Shown here in pieces: positions 9,241 through 18,563 of a stretch of 64,000 nucleotides of DNA. The DNA comes from Nitrosomonas sp. (lineage in GTDB: Bacteria > Pseudomonadota > Gammaproteobacteria > Burkholderiales > Nitrosomonadaceae). The notes beneath the pieces were generated by a model that worked only from the letters and a program-made list of their open reading frames with translations, ran no database searches and was not told where the DNA came from. The stretch covers positions 1 through 64,000 of the forward strand of contig NZ_JAMWZS010000012.1 in the NCBI RefSeq assembly GCF_024282095.1, in the 5' to 3' direction. The stretch's first letter is position 1. Each line of letters begins with the position of its first letter. A program made the position numbers and the translations under genes.

Positions 9241-9304
9241 TATCACTATATAATTGCATAACATATACCTGAATTTTATAAGACAATATTGAATAAGGTG
9301 ACAA

Positions 9305-9478
9305 ATGTTTGATATTATTGAAGTAATTTTTTATTCAACAATCGCACTGGTGATTGGATTTGTTGCTGCTCAAATAATCACTAATAAATTTTTTAAATAA
9401 AACACTTCTGCAGCATTCTCGGTACAGGAAGTTAATCCCGAAGAGATTAAAAAGACACTTGAATCTAAAATAGAATAA
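9305..9478 (+). pseudogene. small membrane protein ORF with an in-frame TAA (31 aa, or 57 codons read through)
   Basis: AAGGTG precedes an ATG at 9305 with ideal spacing. The first segment encodes 31 residues with one membrane helix (about 8-24) and ends ...NKFFK before TAA at 9398-9400. The same frame then continues for 25 sense codons to a second TAA at 9476-9478 and yields a plausible soluble tail (NTSAAFSVQEVNPEEIKKTL). The hydrophilic helical tail, joined without frameshift, suggests that one AAA-to-TAA change cut an intact small membrane protein; a genuine 31-residue product is the alternative. The family is not recognised. Confidence 0.5.
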
Positions 9479-9508
9479 AAAGATCGGTGTCGATTTAAAT
9501 CATCAAAA

Positions 9509-10131
9509 CTAACCAAGTGATTCTATATCCAGCTTCACATCGTAATTGAAAGTTTTGCCATCCACCTCATTACCACCCGTGATAATGGCATTACAAATAG
9601 TTATTCGGTTCGAGAGCTGCTTCTCATCCAACCGGCGATGAAAGTTTTGGGCATCTTCCCGGCTTAAGTAGCCGACAGTCCGATTGTTGATATCCACCCG
9701 CACGGCACCGCTGTCGCAGGAATTGTCGTTATCCGGCATCAGATGGGCTTGAAAAATCTGTGCGTTAGGATCTGAATCTGCATTGACGGCATTTTCCTGT
9801 ATTAATTGCCTAATTGCCTCCTGATACAATTCCCCCTTGACTGTAACAGCAAACTGCCCTCGTTCTGTCCATGCATAATTTCCTTCCGCCGTGCTGAGAC
9901 TTGGTTGTGGGCCATCCTCCGCTTGCGTTGCAGTTTTTCCAGCAGCAATTTTTTTCTGTTGACTAAGAGAACGACTGCAGAAATACACGCAATTGGCAGA
10001 ATATGCGACTTATCGACCCCGGCACCGGCGATTAGTCCGATAAACAAAGAAAGTATCAGGATCGACAGAACGCCTATTTCCGGTTCTTGCTCGTGTGCCG
10101 AATCGGAAGAAGAATGAGGTTGTTTTTTCAT
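9509..10131 (-). CDS. membrane-anchored HIRAN-like protein, read through a -1 frameshift
   Basis: Two overlapping frames appear to form one gene. The upstream frame starts with ATG at 10131 and encodes two hydrophobic segments (about 19-55) ending LLVNRKK; alone it would stop at 9802 after about 109 residues. The -1 frame carries a soluble domain down to 9509 with the HIRAN-like pattern AVRVDINNRTVGYLSREDA. They meet at an A7 run (9949-9955 on this strand), read in the zero frame as AGA AAA AAA TTG, which is the canonical slippery heptamer A_AAA_AAA. A -1 slip would give about 207 residues. A simple indel or sequencing error in the homopolymer is the other explanation. The start lies four bases after the gpx stop. 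Confidence 0.55.
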
Positions 10132-10135
10132 CAAC

Positions 10136-10675
10136 TTATTGCTGCAAAGCCTGCTCAATGGCTGTCGTCACAACTGAATCAAAGGGTTTTGTGTGCGGAC
10201 TGAATTGCGCGATGAATTTGCCATCGCGACCGATCAGGTATTTGTGGAAATTCCACGTTGGGTAGGTACCGGATAGCTCGGCCAACTGTGCATAAAGGGG
10301 ATGAGCATGTTCTTTTTTCACGAGTGTTTTCTCAAACATGGGAAACTTAACATCAAAGGTAAGGCGGCAAAAATCCTGAATTTCCGCTTCGGTTCCCGGT
10401 TCCTGACCCATAAAATCATTCGATGGGAAACCCAGTACAACAAGTCCCTGCTGTTCATATTTTTCGTGCAATTTTTCCAAGCCCTCATACTGTGGCGTAT
10501 AGCCACACTTACTCGCAGTGTTGACGATAAGCAGCACTTTGCCAGAGTAAGTTTCACATAAATTCACCGTTTCCGGTGCTGCAAGTTTGCGAAAATTCTG
10601 ATCCAACAGCGTACTGTTGCAACCGAAAACAGGGTTAGCTAGAAAAGCCATGATCAATACGAGAAAAGTGCGCAT
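10136..10675 (-). CDS. exported glutathione peroxidase-family protein
   Basis: 179 residues from the ATG at 10675, which has a strong GAGGAGG seven bases upstream; the longer open frame to 10729 is rejected. The N terminus is a signal peptide ending VFGC, so periplasmic or lipoprotein location is likely. The catalytic site uses cysteine, not selenocysteine: NTASKCGYTPQY with Cys57. Gln91 (FMGQEPG) and Trp in TWNFHKYLI complete the catalytic triad. It reduces hydroperoxides, probably with thioredoxin-like donors. The HIRAN-like gene follows immediately on the same strand. Confidence 0.88.
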   Translation of the reverse strand: MRTFLVLIMAFLANPVFGCNSTLLDQNFRKLAAPETVNLCETYSGKVLLIVNTASKCGYTPQYEGLEKLHEKYEQQGLVVLGFPSNDFMGQEPGTEAEIQDFCRLTFDVKFPMFEKTLVKKEHAHPLYAQLAELSGTYPTWNFHKYLIGRDGKFIAQFSPHTKPFDSVVTTAIEQALQQ

Positions 10676-10937
10676 GCTCGCCTCCTCAATTAAGTTGTTG
10701 GTGTATCTCGAAAGTCGTTTCAAGTTCATTTTATCTCACTTTCCGGCAATTGGATTTTGCTTGAAACAGTTTTCCACATTGCCAATCCGCCGTGATTAAA
10801 CGATAGCGCACACAGATCCACGCTGCAATTAATCTTCAGAGGGATCACATTATGAGAATTTTTGTCCCAGATACAGTGAGATATTGCTCACCAATGGCAC
10901 GATGCTCTGGGAGTGCGCCACCCTTTTTGTATAATCC

Positions 10938-11651
10938 TTAGCGCGTCATTTGCAATTCCGGATAAAACTCATGTTTGATCCGGTTTACATAGTCGACCAG
11001 ATTATGCTTGGATAAGCCATATTCCTTCAGCGGTGACTCAATCGGGCAGCCGATGATATTGATCAGCAGACCAAACGCCGAAGTATCCAACGTAGTAGGC
11101 CGGTCGCCTAAAAAGTATTGCTGATCGCCAAGGCTTGCGGATAACGCATCAATGTCCTGTTTGCCCAATGTGAAGATTTCTTCAGCCTGATGCCTGCCGG
11201 TACCGTGACCGTGGATCTGCCGCTTAATTTTTTGACGCCAGCGGCTGGCGACAATATCCCGAATAATAGGCGGCAATCCTCCAAAAATGGCTTGCTTGTT
11301 GGTTTGCCAGTTTGCGTCGGTGTATTGCCAGCGTGAATATAGCGCAGCCCAGAACAAATGCTCCTCAAGCAAACGCTGCATAGCCAACGACACTGCCAAC
11401 TCTGCATCATTTAACTCTTTATCCAGATCTGTATAGGTTGATTTAAGATGCGCGATGATAAAACGCGAATCACCCAATGCTTTGCCGCCATCCTCAATAT
11501 AGGGCAATTTACCTTTCGGCGCACGCAACGGAAGTGTTGATTTAATTTCATAACCGATATCCGCCATGCGCAAGTACGTTTCGATTTTGCAACAGAAAGG
11601 GCTTAAATTAGGAATACCCCAGGTGCGTTCAAATTGATACAGTTTTAACAT
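10938..11651 (-). CDS. GST/metaxin-like protein (Faxc-type thioredoxin-fold N terminus)
   Basis: About 237 residues from the ATG at 11651, which has AGGA at good spacing (an in-frame ATG at 11666 overlaps that site). The N-terminal thioredoxin-like part (MLKLYQF, SPFCCKIETYLRMADIGYE, KGKLPYIEDGG, LGDSRFIIAHL) and a helical C-terminal domain ending PTTLDTSAFGLLINI match GST relatives of the Faxc/metaxin group. The substrate is unknown. It diverges from an HxlR-type regulator, and two matching palindromic sites lie between them, so regulation by that protein is likely. Confidence 0.8.
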   Translation of the reverse strand: MLKLYQFERTWGIPNLSPFCCKIETYLRMADIGYEIKSTLPLRAPKGKLPYIEDGGKALGDSRFIIAHLKSTYTDLDKELNDAELAVSLAMQRLLEEHLFWAALYSRWQYTDANWQTNKQAIFGGLPPIIRDIVASRWRQKIKRQIHGHGTGRHQAEEIFTLGKQDIDALSASLGDQQYFLGDRPTTLDTSAFGLLINIIGCPIESPLKEYGLSKHNLVDYVNRIKHEFYPELQMTR

Positions 11652-11692
11652 ATCAGTGATCCTCATGATGATTAATACAACCTTAATATCTA

Positions 11693-11707
11693 CTTGTACA
11701 ATGCAAG
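11693..11707. promoter_or_regulatory. candidate HxlR operator site 1
   Basis: CTTGTACAATGCAAG, an inverted repeat CTTG-N7-CAAG. It matches site 2 (11725-11739) in the pattern CTTGY-N5-GCAAG; the two starts are 32 bases apart, about three helical turns. It lies 42 bases from the GST-like gene start. Confidence 0.5.
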
Positions 11708-11724
11708 CAACTTTATCTCATAGA

Positions 11725-11739
11725 CTTGCTAATTGCAAG
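11725..11739. promoter_or_regulatory. candidate HxlR operator site 2
   Basis: CTTGCTAATTGCAAG, a perfect CTTGC-N5-GCAAG inverted repeat in the divergent gap. A further 15-base palindrome, TACAGTG-C-CACTGTA, lies at 11749-11763, closer to the regulator gene. Confidence 0.5.
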
Positions 11740-11796
11740 CGAATGTACTACAGTGCCACTGTAATCGTTTATCCGCTGAATAAGGTACATGAATTG

Positions 11797-12177
11797 ATGA
11801 ATGATAATCCGGATCAATCCACTTTTGAGCGCTCGTGTTGTCCGATTGCCTGCGCGTTGGATCAGCTCGGCGACAAATGGACATTGTTGATTATTCGCGA
11901 CCTATTATTGGGTAAAAAGCGATATCAGGAACTGATCACATCGCCCGAACGCATCGCCACAAACATTCTGGCGGATCGGCTGAAGAAACTGGAAATTGCC
12001 GGAATCGTCATGCAACAAGCCTATCAACAAAAGCCGCTACGCCATGAATATCGTCTGACAAAAAAGGGAGAAGATTTACGGCCCATACTGGAAGCGTTGG
12101 TTAAATGGGGAAAAGTCTATTATCCAGGTAGTATGGTTTTTAAACCGCATGAACACCGATCATCCGGCGAGAATTAA
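11797..12177 (+). CDS. HxlR-family winged-helix transcriptional regulator
   Basis: 126 residues from the ATG at 11797; the open frame reaches upstream to 11656, but that part covers the operator region and is not protein-like. The HxlR signature CPIACALDQLGDKWTLLIIR (from Cys15) and FxELxxxxxxIATNILADRL-type helix-turn-helix text are clear. These regulators bind as dimers to short palindromes and often sense electrophiles or redox through an N-terminal cysteine; Cys14 and Cys15 are present. Its divergent GST-like neighbour fits a detoxification circuit. Confidence 0.9.
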   Translation: MNDNPDQSTFERSCCPIACALDQLGDKWTLLIIRDLLLGKKRYQELITSPERIATNILADRLKKLEIAGIVMQQAYQQKPLRHEYRLTKKGEDLRPILEALVKWGKVYYPGSMVFKPHEHRSSGEN

Positions 12178-12197
12178 ATAATAAGACTTGCACAATG

Positions 12198-12228
12198 ATG
12201 GAGTCGGCCAGCGGCTCCATTTTATCTT
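12198..12228 (+). terminator. probable terminator of the HxlR gene
   Basis: Stem ATGGAGTC (12198-12205) with GGCTCCAT (12213-12220), one G-T pair, a 7-base loop and a T-rich tail TTTATCTTT. It lies 20 bases after the stop. Confidence 0.65.
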
Positions 12229-12314
12229 TACGCCAGCGTCATTTCTTGTACACTATGTCCCCGCAGAATTCCCGGTTTATCGAAGACATTTGCATTCACT
12301 GAAAGGAACCATTC

Positions 12315-13880
12315 ATGATTTTCTGGCGCGTAAAATCACTAGATGCCATTCTGGCCACAGCAGAAAAGAAAAGCCTGCAACGCACCTTAGGCGCATGGCA
12401 ATTAACGCTCCTGGGCGTCGGCGCGATCATCGGGACGGGTATTTTTGTATTGACCGCCGAAGCTGCGCAGAAAGCCGGCCCTGGCATGATGCTCTCTTTT
12501 GTCATTGCCAGTTTTGTCTGTATCGTAGCAGCCCTTTGCTATTCCGAATTGTCCTCCATGGTGCCTGTCTCCGGCTCCGCATATACCTATTCCTATGCAG
12601 TTCTGGGTGAATTGGTGGCCTGGTTGGTGGGGTGGGCGCTGATGCTCGAATATTCCGTAGCTGCAAGCGCCGTAGCGGTCGGATGGTCAGGTTATTTTGT
12701 CGGGCTCCTCGATCATTCATTGGGGATCAAAATTCCCTTTGCGCTGGCGAATGGTCCTTTTGCCGGCGGTATCATCAATTTACCGGCAATCTTCGTGTGC
12801 ATACTAGTCGTTGGACTCCTCGTTATCGGCACACGGGAAAGCGCGCAATTTAATGCGGTGCTTGTTGCCATCAAGATTGCCATCCTGACACTGTTTATTG
12901 CGCTTACGCTACCAGTCGCTGACATTGAGAATTTCCAGCCTTTCTTGCCTTTGGGTGAAGTGGGTGTGGTCGCGGCGGCATCTTCCATTTTCTTTGCCTA
13001 TGTGGGATTCGATGCGGTTTCGACCGCTGCGGAGGAAACCAAGAATCCACAACGCAATGTACCCATCGGACTCATCAGTTCGCTGATGATCTGCACTGTC
13101 TTTTACCTGCTGATTTCGATGGGTGCGATTGGCGCCATCGGCGCACAGCCGGTGCTGGATGCAGCCGGCAAAGGCTTGGCACCCGGTTCACTGGCGTTAG
13201 CTGAGCAATGCCAATCGCTCACCACCGCCGGACAACAACCATTGGTTTGTTCGCGTGAAGCGCTGGCACTGGTCCTGCGGGAAATCGGATGGGAAAAGAT
13301 CGGCAATCTGCTCGGACTGACTGCTTTCCTGGCGCTGCCTTCAGTGGTGCTGATGATGCTGTTCGGTCAGACGCGCATCTTTTTCGTCATGTCGCGCGAC
13401 GGTCTGCTGCCGGAAGTGTTGAGTCGTATTCATCCACGCTTCAAAACGCCACATATTGTTACGTACATGACAGGCCTCGGTGTGACCATCGCCGCGGCCT
13501 TTTTGCCGGTCGGTAAGCTGGCGGACATTTCCAATTCCGGTACGCTGTTTGCCTTCATGGTCGTGGCATTCGCGGTGATGATACTGCGCGTCAAGGATAA
13601 GCATCGCGTGCGGCCTTTTAGAGCGCCTGGAATCTGGCTAGTGGGACCGCTTGCCGTGGTGGGTTGTATCACGCTTTTTCTGTTCCTGCCCACCGATGCC
13701 AAACTGGTATTTCCGATCTGGTCCGGAATTGGGCTAATTTTCTATTTCCTGTACGGTTACCGCAAGAGCCACGTTGCCCGAGGTATCGACATCGCAGCCG
13801 GCGGCGAAGACATCATCAGTCAGGTTCGACCGCTGGTGGATTGCCATCATGACAATAGTCCACCAAGAAATAAGGACTGA
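12315..13880 (+). CDS. APC-superfamily amino-acid permease (cationic amino-acid transporter type)
   Basis: 521 residues with about 12 membrane helices. The first helix carries the APC substrate-binding motif GVGAIIGTGIFVLTA (about 36-50), and FFAYVGFDAVSTAAEETKNP matches helix 6 and the following loop of the CAT/YfnA-like group. It should sit in the inner membrane and import or exchange amino acids; the substrate cannot be read from sequence. AAAGGAA precedes the ATG. It appears monocistronic, with a MITE fragment directly downstream. Confidence 0.88.
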   Translation: MIFWRVKSLDAILATAEKKSLQRTLGAWQLTLLGVGAIIGTGIFVLTAEAAQKAGPGMMLSFVIASFVCIVAALCYSELSSMVPVSGSAYTYSYAVLGELVAWLVGWALMLEYSVAASAVAVGWSGYFVGLLDHSLGIKIPFALANGPFAGGIINLPAIFVCILVVGLLVIGTRESAQFNAVLVAIKIAILTLFIALTLPVADIENFQPFLPLGEVGVVAAASSIFFAYVGFDAVSTAAEETKNPQRNVPIGLISSLMICTVFYLLISMGAIGAIGAQPVLDAAGKGLAPGSLALAEQCQSLTTAGQQPLVCSREALALVLREIGWEKIGNLLGLTAFLALPSVVLMMLFGQTRIFFVMSRDGLLPEVLSRIHPRFKTPHIVTYMTGLGVTIAAAFLPVGKLADISNSGTLFAFMVVAFAVMILRVKDKHRVRPFRAPGIWLVGPLAVVGCITLFLFLPTDAKLVFPIWSGIGLIFYFLYGYRKSHVARGIDIAAGGEDIISQVRPLVDCHHDNSPPRNKD

Positions 13881-13883
13881 GCA

Positions 13884-13947
13884 CACATAAATCGCGCTTT
13901 CTCACCCATTTCCGCCTGCCTCGAAAACGTTTTTCAACAGCTCGCTA
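13884..13947. mobile_element. MITE fragment (right half)
   Basis: Matches the right half of the 3326-3471 element, including CGCTTTCTC, TGCCTCGAAAACG and the terminal TTTTTCAACAGCTCGCTA. It has an internal deletion relative to that copy and lacks the left end. It fills the gap between the permease gene and ribF. Confidence 0.6.
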
Positions 13948-13999
13948 GACCTGTTTGCCTTAAACACGCTAAAATGACCAATTTTAAGGTTTCCCGGCC

Positions 14000-14971
14000 A
14001 TGCACACTTGGCGACGGTCATATCAATGCGCTAAGACACCGGTTGCACTCACCATCGGTAATTTCGATGGCGTTCATTTAGGCCATCAAGCCATGCTCGC
14101 GCGCCTGAAAGACACTGCCAATAAACTCGGGCTTCCTGCTTGCGTGATGATTTTTGAACCGCATCCGCGCGAATTCTTCGCCCCGGATCACGCCCCTGCC
14201 CGCTTGACCAGTCTACGGGAAAAACTGAAATTACTAATCCAGGCGGGAATCGACTGCATTCATATCTGCCGCTTCAATGATGATTTCGCTGAAATCAATC
14301 CGGAAGCATTTATCACGCGCATTCTGAACCAAGCGCTGTCTGTCCGCTGGTTGCTGGTGGGAGATGATTTCCGTTTCGGGGCACGACGTGCCGGTGATTT
14401 CGCTATGCTGCAAGCCCTTTCAACGGCAAATGGCTTTGCGGTGGAAATCATGCCCAGCGTGATCATGAATGGCCAGCGCGTTTCCAGTACCGCTATCCGG
14501 CAAGCGCTCGCTCATGGCAACCTGAATGCCGCCCAGGAACTACTGGGCAGACCGTACAGCATCAGCGGACGGGTGATTGACGGCGACAAACTAGGCAGGC
14601 AGATCGGATTTCCAACTGCAAATATTCAGTTGAAATATAATCGCCCAGCACTGTCAGGTATCTTTGTTGTCGCGGTGCATGGCGCCATCCGATCGTCACC
14701 TGCTACACCACTGCCCGGTGTCGCCAGCCTGGGTGTGCGGCCGACGGTGCATGAAAATGGCAAACCGGTACTGGAAGTGCATTTGTTCGACTTTAACCGG
14801 GAAATTTATGGACAGCATTTGCAGGTTGATTTTCTACACAAACTGCGCGATGAAGAAAAATATGCGAATATCGACACGCTCATCCGGCAAATTGAAAAAG
14901 ATGTCACGCAGGCAAAAGACTTTTTCATGACGGCGCCAATCCATTCAAGTAGCTTATGTAACGCCCTTTAA
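14000..14971 (+). CDS. ribF: bifunctional riboflavin kinase / FAD synthetase
   Basis: 323 residues. The N-terminal FAD-synthetase domain carries the nucleotidyltransferase motif GNFDGVHLGH (20-29) and SSTAIRQAL; the C-terminal flavokinase domain begins around 185 with GDKLGRQIGFPTANI. It makes FMN and then FAD in the cytosol. It is the first gene of the conserved ribF-ileS-lspA order, 26 bases before ileS. FAD supply also serves SdhA and other flavoenzymes. Confidence 0.95.
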   Translation: MHTWRRSYQCAKTPVALTIGNFDGVHLGHQAMLARLKDTANKLGLPACVMIFEPHPREFFAPDHAPARLTSLREKLKLLIQAGIDCIHICRFNDDFAEINPEAFITRILNQALSVRWLLVGDDFRFGARRAGDFAMLQALSTANGFAVEIMPSVIMNGQRVSSTAIRQALAHGNLNAAQELLGRPYSISGRVIDGDKLGRQIGFPTANIQLKYNRPALSGIFVVAVHGAIRSSPATPLPGVASLGVRPTVHENGKPVLEVHLFDFNREIYGQHLQVDFLHKLRDEEKYANIDTLIRQIEKDVTQAKDFFMTAPIHSSSLCNAL

Positions 14972-14997
14972 CCCATTCATTTTTAGTTCTTTAGTTC

Positions 14998-17799
14998 ATG
15001 ACTGATTACAAGAAAACCCTCAATTTACTCGACACACCATTCCCGATGCGTGGCAATCTCGCCAGCCGCGAGCCCGGCATGCTGAAAGCCTGGCAAGAAA
15101 AAAATCTATATCAGAAAATCCGCGCTGCCAGCCAAGGACGCCCCAAATTCATCTTGCATGACGGCCCCCCTTATGCCAATGGCGACATCCATATCGGTCA
15201 CGCGGTCAACAAAATCCTTAAAGACATCATCATCAAAAGCAAAACACTTGCAGGTTTCGATGCGCCATACGTCCCGGGTTGGGATTGTCATGGGCTGCCC
15301 ATCGAGCATCAGATCGAGAAAAAACACGGCAAGCACTTACCTGCCGATAAAGTGCGCGAACTCTGCCGGGCTTTTGCCAAAGAGCAGGTAGAGCGCCAGA
15401 AAGCTGATTTCATTCGCCTGGGTGTATTGGGCGACTGGGACCATCCTTATCTCACGATGGATTTCAAGACAGAAGCCGGCATTATTCGCGCCTTGGGGAA
15501 AATTTATCAAAATGGCTATCTGTATCAGGGTCAGAAGCCGGTCAATTGGTGTATCGACTGTGGCTCCGCACTGGCTGAAGCGGAAGTGGAATATGAAGAC
15601 AAAGCTTCACCAGCGATTGATGTCGGTTTTACCGTGCAATCGTCCGAGTACCGATTGCTCAGCGATACCTTTGGTGTCGTCATCCCTGCAAGTACCCCAA
15701 TCTATGCGATTATTTGGACGACTACGCCATGGACCCTGCCCGCCAACCAAGCAATCAGCGTTCATCCGGATTTCGACTATGCGCTGGTACAAACCCCACG
15801 TGGCTTGCTGATCCTCGCCAGCGAACTGAAACAAGCGTGCCTGGAACGCTACGACTTAACGGGTGAAACACTGGCGACCTGCAAAGGCCAGGCGTTGGAA
15901 CATTTGCCATTGCAGCATCCGTTTGAACCGCGCACGGTCAACATCATCTGCGGCAAACATGTCACGCTGGAAGCCGGCACAGGTCTTGTGCATACGGCAC
16001 CGGCGCATGGTCTGGACGATTATTTTGTGGGACAACAATATGGCCTGCCGAGCGAAAGCCCGGTGGCTGGCGATGGTAAATTTATCGCCAATACGCCTTT
16101 GGTTGGCGGGCTTTCCGTGTGGAAAGCCAACGATGTGGTCATTGACACACTCAAAACCAGCGAGCATCTGTTTTGTCTGAAAAAAATCGATCACAGCTAC
16201 CCGCATTGCTGGCGCCATAAAACACCGATCATTTTTCGCGCCACGCCACAGTGGTTCATCGGCATGAATCTACATAACACAACTGCAGCAACGGCACAGA
16301 AAAAAAACCTGCGCGACTTAGCCATGCAAGCTGTCGAGTCCACCGCATTTTATCCGGCATGGGGCAGAGCCCGCCTGGAGGCGATGATCAACAATCGTCC
16401 GGACTGGTGCGTTTCACGCCAACGCAACTGGGGTGTCCCTATGGCGCTTTTTGTGCATAAGGAAACCCACGCACCGCACCCACGATCGCTTGAATTGCTC
16501 GAACAAGTCGCGCAAAAAGTGGAACAGCAAGGCATCGAAGCCTGGTTCGCACTGGATGCTGCAGAATTGCTCGGCGCAGACGCCAGCGATTATAAAAAAC
16601 TGACCGATACGCTGGATGTGTGGTTTGATTCCGGCACCACGCACGACACCGTTGTCAAAGCGAATGCGCAGCTCAAATTCCCGGCCGATCTGTATCTGGA
16701 GGGTTCCGACCAGCATCGCGGCTGGTTTCAATCTTCACTGCTGACCGGTTGCGCCATCGACGGCCGCGCACCCTACGATGCACTGCTTACGCATGGGTTT
16801 GTCGTCGACGGCACCGGCCACAAAATGAGCAAATCCAAGGGCAATGTCATCGCGCCGCAAAAAGTGATGGATACCTCCGGTGCTGATATTCTGCGTTTAT
16901 GGGTGGCATCGACGGATTATTCCGGCGAACTCTCCATTTCCGAAGAAATTCTTAAGCGCGTGGTCGAAAGTTATCGCCGCATCCGCAATACGCTGCGTTT
17001 CTTGTTGGCCAATCTGATGGATTTTAATCCGCAAACAGACTTGGTTGACGTCACCGACCTGCTGGAAATCGATCGCTACATGCTGGCATTTACTGCAGCG
17101 TTCCAGCAAGATTTAACCCAAAGCTATCAGCGCTATGAGTTCCATCAAGTGGTGCATCAACTGCATAATTACTGCTCTGAAGATTTGGGTGGCTTCTATC
17201 TGGACATCCTCAAAGATCGCCTGTACACAGCGGCAGCCAAAGGCATACCGCGCCACTCGGCACAAACTGTGCTGTATCACATTACGCACAGTCTGGTACG
17301 CCTGTTTGCACCGATCTTGAGCTTTACTTCGGAAGAAGTCTGGGAACACCTGACCGGCGATAGCGAAAACAGCGTATTACTCCATCAATGGCATACCTTT
17401 CCAGCGCAACCGGATACCGAGTTATTACAACAACGCTGGGCAAAAATACGCACGTTGCGTTCGCACGTGCTGAAGAAACTGGAAGAATCCCGGGCGCAGG
17501 GGGAAATCGGCTCATCACTGGCGGCAGCGGTCGAGATACGCACCAATAGCGATGACTTTACCCTGCTCAATGCATTGGGTAACGATTTACGTTTTGTGCT
17601 GATTGTCTCCGCAGTCACGCTGATTCAAGTCAGCGATCCGCAGCAGCAAGGTATTTCCGTGACATCCAGCACACACGCAAAATGTGAGCGTTGCTGGCAT
17701 TACCGCCAAGATGTGGGGCACCACGCGGAACATGCCACGCTGTGTGAACGCTGCGTCACCAATCTTTATGGTCGTGGTGAAGAACGACACTATGCGTAA
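14998..17799 (+). CDS. ileS: isoleucine--tRNA ligase
   Basis: 933 residues, typical of the bacterial class I enzyme. HIGH at 65-68 ([11 protein letters not shown]), an editing domain in the middle, KMSKS at 609-613 ([11 protein letters not shown]), and a C-terminal zinc finger with two Cys pairs (CERCWHYR and LCERC). It charges tRNA-Ile and proofreads valine. It sits between ribF and lspA, 32 bases before the latter. Confidence 0.98.
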   Translation: MTDYKKTLNLLDTPFPMRGNLASREPGMLKAWQEKNLYQKIRAASQGRPKFILHDGPPYANGDIHIGHAVNKILKDIIIKSKTLAGFDAPYVPGWDCHGLPIEHQIEKKHGKHLPADKVRELCRAFAKEQVERQKADFIRLGVLGDWDHPYLTMDFKTEAGIIRALGKIYQNGYLYQGQKPVNWCIDCGSALAEAEVEYEDKASPAIDVGFTVQSSEYRLLSDTFGVVIPASTPIYAIIWTTTPWTLPANQAISVHPDFDYALVQTPRGLLILASELKQACLERYDLTGETLATCKGQALEHLPLQHPFEPRTVNIICGKHVTLEAGTGLVHTAPAHGLDDYFVGQQYGLPSESPVAGDGKFIANTPLVGGLSVWKANDVVIDTLKTSEHLFCLKKIDHSYPHCWRHKTPIIFRATPQWFIGMNLHNTTAATAQKKNLRDLAMQAVESTAFYPAWGRARLEAMINNRPDWCVSRQRNWGVPMALFVHKETHAPHPRSLELLEQVAQKVEQQGIEAWFALDAAELLGADASDYKKLTDTLDVWFDSGTTHDTVVKANAQLKFPADLYLEGSDQHRGWFQSSLLTGCAIDGRAPYDALLTHGFVVDGTGHKMSKSKGNVIAPQKVMDTSGADILRLWVASTDYSGELSISEEILKRVVESYRRIRNTLRFLLANLMDFNPQTDLVDVTDLLEIDRYMLAFTAAFQQDLTQSYQRYEFHQVVHQLHNYCSEDLGGFYLDILKDRLYTAAAKGIPRHSAQTVLYHITHSLVRLFAPILSFTSEEVWEHLTGDSENSVLLHQWHTFPAQPDTELLQQRWAKIRTLRSHVLKKLEESRAQGEIGSSLAAAVEIRTNSDDFTLLNALGNDLRFVLIVSAVTLIQVSDPQQQGISVTSSTHAKCERCWHYRQDVGHHAEHATLCERCVTNLYGRGEERHYA

Positions 17800-17831
17800 C
17801 ACCCAATATCAATTACCGGAAACTTTTCACT

Positions 17832-18323
17832 ATGAAGCTTTATATCAGCCTGAGCATTGCTTTGATTGTTCTGACATTAGACCTTGCCAGCAAGTACTGG
17901 GTGGAATCCGCATTGGAGTTCGGCCAGAAAATCCCGTTGACCGGTTTCTTTAACCTGGTGCTGACTTACAATCCCGGTGCTGCGTTTAGTTTCCTGAGCG
18001 AGGAATCAGGCTGGCAGCGCTGGTTCCTGAGCGGCATTGCAGGCAGCGCCGCTGTGCTGATTATCTATCTGCTCAATAAATACCGTCATGAGAAATTATT
18101 CTGTTTCTCATTGAGTTTCATTCTGGGCGGTGCGCTAGGCAATTTATACGACCGAATCACACTCGGTCATGTGGTCGATTTTCTGGATTTCTACATCGGC
18201 GATAGTCACTGGCCGGCATTCAATATTGCCGATTCCGCCATTTTTATCGGTGCCGCACTGATGATTTATGAAAGTTTCCAGCACAAGGAAAATCCGCAAG
18301 ATTCTGAGAAAAAAGCTAAGTAA
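17832..18323 (+). CDS. lspA: lipoprotein signal peptidase (signal peptidase II)
   Basis: 163 residues with four membrane helices. Family motifs are NPGAAFSFL (47-55), GNLYDRI, GHVVDFLDFY with catalytic Asp116, and FNIADSAI with catalytic Asp134. It cleaves prolipoproteins before the lipidated cysteine in the inner membrane; several lipobox proteins in this window are likely substrates. It is the last gene of the ribF operon. Confidence 0.97.
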   Translation: MKLYISLSIALIVLTLDLASKYWVESALEFGQKIPLTGFFNLVLTYNPGAAFSFLSEESGWQRWFLSGIAGSAAVLIIYLLNKYRHEKLFCFSLSFILGGALGNLYDRITLGHVVDFLDFYIGDSHWPAFNIADSAIFIGAALMIYESFQHKENPQDSEKKAK

Positions 18324-18353
18324 TTTACATTGACAGCCAAATTACTAAGAATC

Positions 18354-18536
18354 CTATTTGGTCGATTTCTTTTTATCTTCTTCCTTAGTGATCGGATTCT
18401 GTAGCGTATAGCCTTCTTTCTTCATTTGATACCCGCCATAAGCACCCGCCCCGGCAGCCGCCAGCATCCAACAGCCGGACAACCAGGGTAGCATCGTCAG
18501 CAAAGCAACCGCACTTGCTATCTGTTTTCTCTTCAT
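18354..18536 (-). CDS. small lipoprotein
   Basis: 60 residues. The signal peptide ends in lipobox LSGC (about 19-22), followed by an Ala/Gly-rich stretch (AAAGAGAYGGYQ) and a lysine-rich tail. Small lipoproteins of this style are common next to secretion or envelope genes; the function is unknown. It converges on lspA. Confidence 0.7.
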   Translation of the reverse strand: MKRKQIASAVALLTMLPWLSGCWMLAAAGAGAYGGYQMKKEGYTLQNPITKEEDKKKSTK

Positions 18537-18563
18537 AGTAGATTCCTGTAGAAAATAATCAGG

